Assembly (NCBI RefSeq): GCF_009674885.1
Contig: NZ_WKKA01000005.1
Coordinates: 1 to 64,000, forward strand
Origin: Paracoccus sp. S-4012
Lineage (GTDB): Bacteria > Pseudomonadota > Alphaproteobacteria > Rhodobacterales > Rhodobacteraceae
DNA length: 64,000 bases
Direction: 5' to 3'
In this document: positions 17,750-26,848 of the stretch, one piece after another
Layout of the letters: each line of letters starts with the position of its first letter
Numbering within the stretch: position 1 is the stretch's first letter
Made by a program: the position numbers and the translations under genes
Notes under the pieces: generated by a model
Seen by the model: the letters and a program-made list of their open reading frames with translations, nothing else
Databases searched by the model: none
What the model was told of the DNA's origin: nothing

Positions 17750-19381
17750 ATGACACCCCAACCCGACCTGATCCTGCACAACGGCCACATCGTGACCGTG
17801 GACGCCGACTTTTCGACCGCCGAGGCGGTGGCCATTGCCGACGGCAAGTTCCTGATGGTCGGCAGCGATGCCGAAGTGCTGGCAACGGCCGGAGCCGAGA
17901 CCCGCAAGATTGACCTTGGCGGCAAGACCGTGATCCCGGGCCTCTTTGACTCCCACCTGCATCTGCACTACGTCGCGATGCAGGCAGATCGCGTGCCGCT
18001 GATCGACTGCCGCTCCATCGCCGACGTGCAGGCCGCCATTGCCGAGCGCACCAAGGCCACGCCCAAGGGCGAGTGGATCATCTGTCAGATGGGCTGGCAC
18101 GAGAGCCTGCTGAATGAGAACCGCCTGCCCACCCGCGACGAATTGGACGAGGCCGCGCCTGACCACCCCGTGTTCGTGCCGCGTGGCGGGCATGTGGGCT
18201 CCGGCAACTCACTGGCGCTGAAGGCCGCCGGCATCTCCGAGGACACTGCCGATCCGCCCGGCGGGCTGATCGTGCGCGAGATCGGCTCGCAGCGCCCGAC
18301 GGGCGTGGTGCTGGAATCGGCCGCCTACATGCTGCGGAACGCCCTGCCGCCGCCGCCGGCCTTCGAGACCGAGAAGGCCATGCTGCGCGACGCGATGCAG
18401 TTGCTCAATAGCTACGGCATCGTCGCAGCCATGGATCCGGGACTTAATCCGCACCAGATCGAGCTCTACGACAGCCTGCGGCAGGACGGCGAGGTCACGG
18501 TCCGCACTGATCTGATGTATCGCGCCTACAACCTCGAGGACACGAAGCGGGCGGTTGCCCTTACCGATTTCCACGACGACGACCTGCTGCGCTATGTGGG
18601 CGTCAAGTTCATGCTCGACGGCGGCGTCGAGGGCGCGCTCCACTACGAGCCCTACCAGATCGTCCCCGGCGAGCAGAACGACCCCGAATACCGCGGCCTC
18701 TCGCTTCTTCCGGCGGGCGGCGAGCCCGAGTTCATCGAGGCCCTTAAGCTCGTCGCCAGGGCCGGCATGCAGGCCCAGACCCACGGCGTGGGCGATGCGT
18801 GCATCGACACCATCGTGCGCTGCTACCTGGCGGCGGCCGAGGACACCCCGATTCGTGACCTCAACTGGGTTGTGATGCACCTGCACAATCCGACCGAGGA
18901 GGTCTTCGGCAAGATCCGGGACGGCGGAATCCTCGTCACCGCCCAGAACCAGAGCGCGCTGCTGGGCGCCAACAAGGTGAAGTGGTGGGGCCGCCCGCGG
19001 GCGGAATGGTCCACCCCGATCCGCCGAATGCTAGACGAGGGGCTGCTGGTCGGCGGCGGCACCGATGCCCCGATCCTGCCTATCGATCCCTTCATCTGCA
19101 TGTGGTGGATGGTGACGCGCAAGACGCTGCAAGGCGACTGCCTCGGCCCCAATCAGGCTATCACCATTCGCGAGGCACTTGAGCTCTACACGGTCAACAA
19201 TGCGCGCATCATGGGCGTGGAGGACCGTCGTGGCGCTATCGAGCCCGGCAAGCTCGCCGACCTCGTGGTGCTGAACCAGAACCTACTCGAGGTGACTGGC
19301 GATGCCATCCGCGACACTCAAGCGCTGATGACGGTGCTTGGCGGCAAGATCGTCCACCAGGCACCGGGTATGTCAGCCTGA
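17750..19381 (+). CDS. Amidohydrolase family 3 (YtcJ-like)
   Basis: A 543-residue metal-dependent amidohydrolase with no signal peptide. The N-terminal strand PDLILHNGHIVTVDADFSTA leads to the metal motif SHLHLH (residues ~66-71), a later THGVGD and a terminal GGGTDAPILPIDPF that supplies the conserved Asp. The C-terminus EPGKLADLVVLNQN...GGKIVHQ is the usual sandwich return. Substrates of YtcJ-type enzymes are mostly unknown; N-acyl amides and formamides are known for relatives. It probably processes what the adjacent transporter imports. A 10-bp-stem hairpin follows after 10 bases. A degraded copy of its tail lies at 10844-11022. Confidence 0.85.
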   Translation: MTPQPDLILHNGHIVTVDADFSTAEAVAIADGKFLMVGSDAEVLATAGAETRKIDLGGKTVIPGLFDSHLHLHYVAMQADRVPLIDCRSIADVQAAIAERTKATPKGEWIICQMGWHESLLNENRLPTRDELDEAAPDHPVFVPRGGHVGSGNSLALKAAGISEDTADPPGGLIVREIGSQRPTGVVLESAAYMLRNALPPPPAFETEKAMLRDAMQLLNSYGIVAAMDPGLNPHQIELYDSLRQDGEVTVRTDLMYRAYNLEDTKRAVALTDFHDDDLLRYVGVKFMLDGGVEGALHYEPYQIVPGEQNDPEYRGLSLLPAGGEPEFIEALKLVARAGMQAQTHGVGDACIDTIVRCYLAAAEDTPIRDLNWVVMHLHNPTEEVFGKIRDGGILVTAQNQSALLGANKVKWWGRPRAEWSTPIRRMLDEGLLVGGGTDAPILPIDPFICMWWMVTRKTLQGDCLGPNQAITIREALELYTVNNARIMGVEDRRGAIEPGKLADLVVLNQNLLEVTGDAIRDTQALMTVLGGKIVHQAPGMSA

Positions 19382-19391
19382 CGCCGCTCGC

Positions 19392-19415
19392 GCCCGCCCG
19401 GGTAACCGGGCGGGC
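19392..19415. terminator. Hairpin terminator after the amidohydrolase
   Basis: A 10-bp perfect GC stem (GCCCGCCCGG / CCGGGCGGGC) closes a GTAA tetraloop of the stable GNRA type, 10 bases after the stop codon. There is no T-tract. It ends the ABC-amidohydrolase operon and corresponds in position to the hairpin at 11033-11056. Confidence 0.7.
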
Positions 19416-19519
19416 ATACGGCGGACGGCCTTGCCGTATAGTTGAGATCGATTAGATCCGTGCCTCGCGGTTGAACCCAGGATCAAGCCACATCACTGCT
19501 CCGGAGGTGTCGTTTGCTT

Positions 19520-19686
19520 CGGACGTCTTGTTCGCGGGGACCTTGCGGCGCAATAACGCACCCCGATCATGGCCTGCGTGTCGCCCTAGGACGTCGTCGT
19601 GATCAAGGACGCCCGATCCGTCGGTTGCTTTGGGCCCCATACTGCGCCATCGCTGGGCGAGACCTGCGGGAGATCAGCCATTCCTG
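19520..19686 (+). repeat. Diverged ~168-bp repeat, right copy
   Basis: Counterpart of 55-222, same orientation and practically same length. The beginning, a central TAGGACGTCG and the terminal CTGGGCGAGACCTGCGG with TCAGCCATTCCTG are kept. A shorter echo of the terminal block (GGTCAGCCAT) occurs near 21697. Confidence 0.55.
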
Positions 19687-20110
19687 CTACTTGCCGCGCC
19701 GGACGGGGCGTTGACTGCTGAATCGTGGGCTTCCGCAACTCCCGACCTGCCCGAATAGACGTGCGGACACTGGGCGCGCGCAAAGAGGCCCTGGGAGACA
19801 CCGTGCAGACTCACGAGCGGCCTACTGGTAGGGATGGCCCGTCGGCGCAAGTTGAGTCTTCAGTGCGCTCCCAGTGCCTCTGCGCGCCTTGCTACGTGCG
19901 GTGGTCACCCGGGGGGATGCGCTGCTCTGGCCATCCTGCCTTGCTCTACCAGGCTCACTTTGACCATGGCTGCCTGCAATCTCACCCGACTGCCACTCCG
20001 GCTGGCCGGGTGAAGGAGATGCCCGTCTTCGCCACGGTGCCGGACCAAGCTCTCCTGCTGGGCCTGCTTGGATGGTTGCGCAGATTGTGGCCTGCTTCTA
20101 GTGACGAGCA

Positions 20111-21325
20111 TCAAGCTGGTCCGAATTGTTCTGCGTTTGCTTGCACGTGAGTGCGAACCTGATCAACCCAAGCTGGATACCAATACCAGGCTCCATCAGC
20201 GAGCGTGATGCCGAAAGCCTTACCTGGGGCCTTCGCATCAGCCGTTTGCCACAGTCGCGTATGATGATGGACATTGAAGCGAGGATAACCTTCATTTTGG
20301 ATTAAGGCAACTATTTGACCAGGCTTTAGCTTCGGCCTTTCCACCTCCTTTAACGCAAGGCGCACATGATCGCCTTTCTCGGTCCCGGGACGAAGAAACT
20401 CGATTACTTGGTCTGCTTTTCCACGAGAATTCACAACCTGCTCGACGTAGGCGACACGATATGAGTAGCGTAAATCAGTAACCATCTCGTCGGTAAGCCC
20501 ATCCTCGAACTCTATATGAGCCGCTTGGATGTTCGCGGGCATGTCAGTCTCGGAAAGCAGCAAATCCCTGTGATCTCTCGAAATGCCGCTGAATTGCAAT
20601 GCCAACGCAAGATCACGTTCGAGACCGTGCTGTGCGCCAGCAATATCCATAATTGCTCGATTGAAATTCATACAGCAAGCCTGAAGCTTTGCAGAAATCG
20701 CACCATCGATCCGGTTTGTTAACTGATGCTCAATCTCGTGCCGGATAGTGATTAAGAATCGGAGGTTGGCGACGGTCGGAGCATCCAAAGGGCAATCGGC
20801 GTAGTCTAAGCAGGCTTCAAGCTCCCAATGCTTGTCCGCACCGTGCCGTGTCCGCGATACGGTCTCAATGCCGTCTACCCTCCGCCTGTATCGTATGTCC
20901 ACCCCGTTCCTGCGATAATGCCAGTGAAGTAGATAAGTGTAGGCAATCACGGCGATAACAATGAAAGTCTCACTTTTGAAGTATGCGCGAGGGTTGTTGA
21001 AGCCTTGAACGGCTTGGATCATTGCTTCTCGTGCCTTCACCAGCAACTCGTCTCCAATGAAGTGGGTCCCGGTGGCATGGTCGATCTGAGGCCAAGCAGC
21101 GAGAAAACTGTCGAGCTCCATTTGCGTCGCGGCGTTCACGCTCCTGTGTTTGGTATCATTTCGTATTTCAGCGATGCGTGCGTGGTTGATACTCCTTGTT
21201 GGCCTGGTGAAGAATGCCAGTATGTCTTGATCATTAAGCTCGGTGGACGTGACCATCCGCTTGATAACCGCAATCTCCCAGCGATCTAATTTGTTAGCGG
21301 CATTGCGTCTCGGCCTGTGCGCCAC
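20111..21325 (-). CDS. DUF3644-like protein with HEPN-type R-x4-H motif
   Basis: A 404-residue cytosolic protein. The N-terminal block (residues 32-55: ILAFFTRPTRSINHARIAEI) and residues ~90-135 (ELLVKAREAMIQAVQGFNNP, then KSETFIVIAVIAYTYLLHW) resemble DUF3644 proteins. Residues 191-200 read LITIRHEIEH, an R-x4-H arrangement (Arg195, His200) like the catalytic motif of HEPN ribonucleases, embedded in predicted helix. The C-terminal third is Lys/Glu-rich with no known motif. The DNA is visibly less GC-rich than the flanks, suggesting transfer. Its neighbour is a restriction-modification gene, so a defence role is inferred. Alternatives: a structural HEPN relic or an unrelated helical protein. 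Confidence 0.65.
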   Translation of the reverse strand: MAHRPRRNAANKLDRWEIAVIKRMVTSTELNDQDILAFFTRPTRSINHARIAEIRNDTKHRSVNAATQMELDSFLAAWPQIDHATGTHFIGDELLVKAREAMIQAVQGFNNPRAYFKSETFIVIAVIAYTYLLHWHYRRNGVDIRYRRRVDGIETVSRTRHGADKHWELEACLDYADCPLDAPTVANLRFLITIRHEIEHQLTNRIDGAISAKLQACCMNFNRAIMDIAGAQHGLERDLALALQFSGISRDHRDLLLSETDMPANIQAAHIEFEDGLTDEMVTDLRYSYRVAYVEQVVNSRGKADQVIEFLRPGTEKGDHVRLALKEVERPKLKPGQIVALIQNEGYPRFNVHHHTRLWQTADAKAPGKAFGITLADGAWYWYPAWVDQVRTHVQANAEQFGPA

Positions 21326-21746
21326 ATTATTCCCCTTCTCTCAAAAGAAAGCTCCCAGAGTCCCGACCTTTATGTCATCAAGCCAAGCTTGCGGACTCGC
21401 TTCATCTCTTGCCCGATCCAGTTCCTGTATTGGCAAGATGCGCCTTCAAGTTCCTCGCTCATATTTATTTCTGCCACAGCGAAGTCGTCAGGGACGGCAA
21501 ACTTTATCTCGGATCTCAGTAGCGCCCGACGAGATGGTCGTAGCCGGACCAGGGCTGCTGCCACTCCCGGTATCTCCGAATAGCGCTCGTAGAGGCCTTG
21601 GGGGCATCGCGCAGACTCGACGGGGGCCTCCTGGCAAGAATGGCCGGCAACCCTGTCTTGTTCTACCAGCGGCCAAGGTTGTCGGGATCCGAGGAGGGTC
21701 AGCCATCCTAGGTGCCGCCGCCTCGGACCCACACCGCACCGACACC
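21326..21746. other. Gene-free gap between DUF3644-like and RM genes
   Basis: About 420 bases. Short frames exist on both strands but none has a family match or plausible start. It contains an echo of the repeat's terminal block (GGTCAGCCATCCTAGG near 21697). It may hold the promoter of the minus-strand DUF3644-like gene, whose start is at 21325. Confidence 0.4.
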
Positions 21747-24700
21747 TCAGATGTCCAAGGGTGGCAGTGCCGCGACGATCTTCATGGTCTCCAGGCTCAT
21801 GGTGATCACCCGGCGCAGCAGGTCGAAGGGGTAGCGCGGGTCGCCGACCGTCTCGTTGGCGTAGTCGTTGGCGTCGTTCACGATGCCGCTGGTCTTGTCG
21901 ACCCTCACCGCCTGCCGCTCCATCACCCAGTCGATCGCGGATTTGCCGTTCACGACGTAGTCGTAGGCCTCCAGCGGCACGTCGGTCAGGGTGATGTTGG
22001 GGTTGTAGTGGATGACCGAGCGGTCCTTGCCCTTGCCGAAGGTCATCTTCTCGACGCGGAAGAACTTCACCGGGTCGGTGATATGGGCCAGCGGCAGGTC
22101 GCCCTGCTTGATCGTCGCCGGGTAGGGCTCGACGCTCTCGTAGCCTACATGCAGATCGCCGAGGGCGCGGCCGGCCTGGACGAAGGCCCAGAAGTCAGCG
22201 GGCTTCTTCACGCAGGGGATGCGGGGCAGTTCCTTGGTCAAGTTGTCGGCGAAGCGGCGGCGGTAGTCGTCGGAGTGCAGCAGGCCGTAGGTGTAGTAGA
22301 AGATGTGGTCCTTGCTGATGGTCTCGCCCGGATAGGCCGCCTGGAAATGGGTCAGCCCGGCGTCGGTGATGCCGTGCCGGGTGCGGTGGCTGGGCCCGTC
22401 CTCCTCGCGAATTGAGAACAGGTCATCGTCAGTATCGGTGCCGGCACCGTCGTAAAGGGTGAGCGGAAAGCATTGATAGCCACCCATAGCAGGCGCGAGG
22501 TTCAGGTCGGGAATGGAGCCGACCATCAAGGCCGAAAACCCTTTGTCGCCGCCACGACCAGGAACGCAGATAATCTGGTTCTTCACGCTCGGATCCGGGA
22601 AGAGACGCGGCACCTGATAGATCATCTCGTTCAGACTACGGCTGAAGTAGAGCGACTGCCGGAAGAACGGTCGATAAGTCGCGGACACGATCTCGCCATC
22701 CTCATAGGACAGCGGCCTGAGGCGTGCAAAATCGTTGCTTAGCCCGCGCGACCATGAGATCGAGCGCGGGTTCTCCTTGGTGAACTCCTCGGCTGAAATG
22801 GTGGCGGTGGTCGCGCGTGCTCGCCGGAAGGCTTCAAGCTGCCCGTTGTAATAACCAACGGTGTGCCGGATCTGTTTTTCGAGCCGCTTGATCGAGGAGT
22901 TATAGCACCATGCGTCGCGCTGCGTTTTGAGCCCCGCGGAGTAGTTTCCGAACAACACCAGCGCGTTCTTGTCCTTCTTGTCGCCGATCCTGATGAACTC
23001 AGCCACGCTGTCGTCGCGCTGCTTGAGCCAGTCGCCATGATCGTCGGGAACGATCTTCTGCCACTCCTGCTTCGCGCCGATACCGCGGATGCTGCGGAAA
23101 TCGACGATGATCTTCAGCTTGTCGTCGCGCGAGAGGTAGTCGCCGATGTCGTGGAAGAAGATCTGACCCTGCTTCTCAGCGGCCGGGTTCTTGATGAAGA
23201 GGGTGATGACGATGGGCGCTCGGCTCCCGGCGCCGAAGATCTTGCCACCCTCGCGCCGCGACGTCTCGCCGCTGGTGCGCTGGTTACCGCGCAGGTGGAA
23301 GACGTAGATCGACGAGAACTCGTCGACCATCGATATGCGCATGCCGTCAGCGGTGTTGGCATCGACCCAGCCGCCGTTGGTCACGTAAGCCATCACGCCG
23401 CTGTCGCCCAGCCGGTCGGCGCCCCAGCGGATCGCCCGAATGTAGCTGTCGTAAAGAGAGTTCTTGTTTGTCGCGGTGGAACGCGCCGCGTAGGTCTCGG
23501 CGATGCGCCCGTCGAGATGCGGGTAGTCGATGTGGTGCGAGACCGCATAGGGCGGGTTGCCCATGATGACGCGGATGTCGAGTTCCTGCTGGCGGCGCCG
23601 GCGCTCGGAGTTGTCGGGCAGGACAAGGGCCAGTTCGTCCTTGCCCTCGCCCATGGCGAAGGTGTCAGTCAGCAGGATGCCGTTGAAGGGCACGTAGTCG
23701 CCGCCCGCTAAGCCATGGTAGACCGACTCGATGTTGATCGCTGCGATGTAATAGGCCAGCAGCACGATTTCGTTGGCGTGGAGCTCGTAGCGGAACTTGT
23801 GCGCCAGCTCCTCGGGCTGGATCAGGCCGGACTGCAGCAGGCGGGTGATGAAGGTGCCCGTGCCGGTGAAGGGGTCGATGATGTGGACGCCCTTGGAGCC
23901 GAGGGTCTGGCCGAACTCGTCCTGAAGCACGTCGTTGACCGAATGGATGATGAAGTCGACGATCTCGATCGGGGTGTAGACGATCCCCAGCTTGTCGCGC
24001 GTCTCCTTGAAGGCGACGCCGAAGAAGTTGTCGTAGAGCTGGCGGATCAGCTCCTGCTTGGCGGCGGGGTTGGTGATGCCCTGCGCCTTCACTCGGACGC
24101 TGGCGTAGAACTCGTCCAAGTCGCGGCTTTCCTTCTCCAGGTGCGCGCTTTCCAGCGTGTCCAGCACGTTCTGGATAGCGCGCGAGACTGGATTCTCACT
24201 GGTGAAGGCGTGGCCCTCGAACAGGACGTCGAAGACCGGCCGGGTGATGATGTGCTGGGCCAGCATCTCGATCGCCTCGCCCTCCGTGATGCCGTCGTTC
24301 AGGTCGTCGCGGATCTCGGCCAGGAAGGCGTCGAAGGCCCCCCGTGCCGGGGTGCCGGGTTCCGAGAGAATGCCCTCGAGCCGGGTAATGTGCGCGAGCG
24401 CGATGTCGCGCAGGCTGGAAGCCCAACGGTCCCAGTATTCGCGGTCGCCGCACTTCCTGACGATCTTGGCGCGGATGGCGCGGCTGAAATCATCGAGAAC
24501 CAGGCCAGGGAGCTCGGGCTCACGGTCGTCCTCGATGACGAAATCGTCGTCGCTTCGATCATGTCCTGACGCGGTGATGCTGGAGCGCTTGGCCGCCGTC
24601 ATGGAGGGGAGGCTGTCCACGGTGGCCGTGACCGCCAGAAGCTCCTTGCTCTCCGGCACGATGATCTCGATCCGGTCCGAGACGTTTTGGCCGAGCGCAA

Positions 24701-26644
24701 TCTGGTTGATCGTCGCCTCGAGGCGCTCGTCGTGGGCACGCAGCGCGTTCAGGATCTGCCAGACCACGCGATACTTCTCGTTGTCGTTGAGCGCTTCCTC
24801 CGCGGACTTGCCGGCCGGCACCCCGACCGGGAGGATGACGTAGCCCATCCGCTTGCCCGACGCGCGGCGCATGACCCGACCGACGGACTGCACCACGTCA
24901 ATCTGCGATTTGCGCGGATGCAGGAACATGATCGCGTCGAGCGAGGGCACATCCACGCCCTCGGAAAGGCAGCGGGCGTTGGTGAGAATGCGGCAGGTCT
25001 GGTCCTCGGTCTCGGCCTTCAGCCAGTCCAGCAACTCGCCCCGCGTTTTAGCGTTGAAGGTGCCGTCGACGTGCTTGACCTCGCAGTTCAGCTGGTGGCT
25101 GGCCAGGTCGGTCTCACGCTCCTGCACCTCGGACGAGGCGAGGTATTCGTCAACGACGGCCGCGAACTCGTCGCGGACCAGCTTGGAGGAGGCGATATCC
25201 CGGCAAAACGCGAGCGCCCGGCGCATCGGCTGGGTGTCCGCGCCGAGGTCCGACTGGATGTCCATCTTCGTGAGGGCCTTGTAGCAGCCCAGAATGCGGG
25301 TGGCGTCGTCCAGAACGAGGCCGCTCTCCGGATCGGCCATGCGGCTCTGAATGGAGCGCGCGACGAGACCCTCGTCCATCGTGAGCACGATCACCTTGTA
25401 GTCGGTAAGCAGCCCCTGCTGCACGGCCCAGCCGAAACCACGGTAAAAGAGCGTGGGTCCGAAGATGCTCTCGTCATCCATCGTGGCGAGCGTGACGCCG
25501 AGGTCGACGGCCTTGGATCTCGCCGCGTCGCCGTAGATGCGCGGCGTAGCTGTCATGTAGAGCCGCTTGTCCCCGCCCACCACGTCGTCGCGGTGGACCC
25601 GGACGAAGTTGCTCTCGTCCTGGCCGTCCAGCGTGGCGCCGGTGGTGCGGTGGGCCTCGTCGCAGATGATGAGGTCGAAGCGCGGCATGCCGTCCCGGAG
25701 CTGGGCCTCGGCGACGGTCTGGATCGACTGATAGGTCGCGAAGACGACGGTCATCTTCCCCGGTGCGGGATCGGCCACGCCTGCGGCAAGGGCTGCGGCG
25801 TCCGTCGTTGCCGGGAAGGCCAGGCGATGGTGCTGATCTCGGCAACATCGTCCCTCGCGATGCGCCGCTTGCCCACCTGAGTGTCCGAGCAGACAGCGAA
25901 CGACCGGAGCGGGGTTGTGGTGTCATTGGTCCACTCCCGGACAGTCTGGGCCATCAACGCGAGCGAGGGGACCAGGAAGAGCACCATCCGGTCCGGTCCG
26001 GCCAGTTCCTCAGCGATCTTGAGCGCGGTGAAGGTCTTGCCGGTGCCGCAGGCCATGATCAGCTTGCCGCGGTCGTGGATGGAGAGCCCTGCGCGCACGG
26101 CCTCCAGCGCCTCCCGCTGGTGTTGGCGCAGCTCCTTCTTCGGCTCGAGCATCACCTCCTGCGTTGCCGCAAAGCGGCTCCAGTCGATCGGCGACGCGCG
26201 CATGTCGACCAGCCCGATCCGCAGCACGGGGATCATCTGGCCGACGAGCATGGCTTCGGCGTTGTCCGACCACTCGACCTCAGTCGAGTCCATCACGATC
26301 CGCCGGACGAAGGGGGCTTTCGCTGACGCCGCCAGGAAGGAGTCGATGTCCACCTTGGCGATCTTGTGCCGCGGCGCGAAGAACTTGCACTGGACCGCGG
26401 CAAAGCCCTCGTGGTGCTTGAGCTTCGCGACGAGGTCGATGCCGACGTCCTTGCCGCTCCAGCCGTGGCGTGCAGCCCATTCGGACCAGGGCCAGACCTC
26501 CTCGTATTGCTCCGCCTGCACCGGGTCGTGGACCAGGTAAGCGGCGCAAAGCCGCTCGTAATAGGTTCCCTTGTCTCTCTCGCTCGCTGCGAGGTCACGA
26601 TATTGAGCCAGGAGATGGTTGAGCGACGAGGACATGGAACTCAC
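21747..26644 (-). pseudogene. Type ISP-like restriction-modification enzyme (nuclease-helicase-methyltransferase), one frameshift
   Basis: One gene in two frames. Residues 1-275 (26644 down to ~25820) hold an Mrr/PD-(D/E)xK-type nuclease (Asp70, then QCK at 85-87) and helicase motif I MACGTGKT (197-204). The rest holds DEAH (25650-25661), helicase motif VI QSVGRVMRR, methyltransferase motif I DPFTGTGTF (~23850-23876), the adenine-methylase motif NPPY (23547-23558), and a long target-recognition region. This order is that of single-chain enzymes such as LlaGI. The frames meet near 25820 in ATCGCCTGGCCTTCCC, where one missing base (or two extra) would restore IAxxFPATTDAAALAAG. The GTG at 26644 or ATG at 26635 could be the start. 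It may be a true mutation or a sequencing error; the remaining frame of 1343 codons is otherwise intact. Confidence 0.85.
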
Positions 26645-26783
26645 AAAGTTGCCTAGGGCACAACCTTAGGTTCTGTCGGGCCGCCGGACAATCACGATGC
26701 CCATAAGTCGCGCCGGAAGGGCCTCCCCAGACTTGTCACTGGAGCACACCGGTCGCGTGCGGGCCGGCTGCCGCTGCGGCACG

Positions 26784-26803
26784 ACACCACACCACACCAC
26801 ACC
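26784..26803. repeat. Four tandem ACACC units
   Basis: The pentamer ACACC is repeated four times without mismatch in the ~200-base spacer between the serine recombinase-like gene and the restriction-modification gene. Such a short tandem array is prone to slippage. It sits ~140 bases upstream of the RM start, so a promoter-spacing effect is conceivable but unproven. Confidence 0.6.
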
Positions 26804-26848
26804 GGCAGAGACGATTGAGGAAGGTCCCAGCACGTCGATCGAGGGTGC

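Larger units (their letters stand above)
19382..20110. other. Gene-free stretch with hairpin and repeat
   Basis: About 730 bases with no credible gene. It contains the terminator hairpin (19392-19415) and the right copy of the diverged repeat (19520-19686). Short frames such as 19725-20150 show no family features. It marks the boundary between the catabolic unit and the less GC-rich defence region. Confidence 0.5.

Noticed and set aside
26784..26803. CRISPR-like repeat
   Set aside because: The ACACC units are contiguous pentamers without spacers. No CRISPR array or cas gene is seen in the window.
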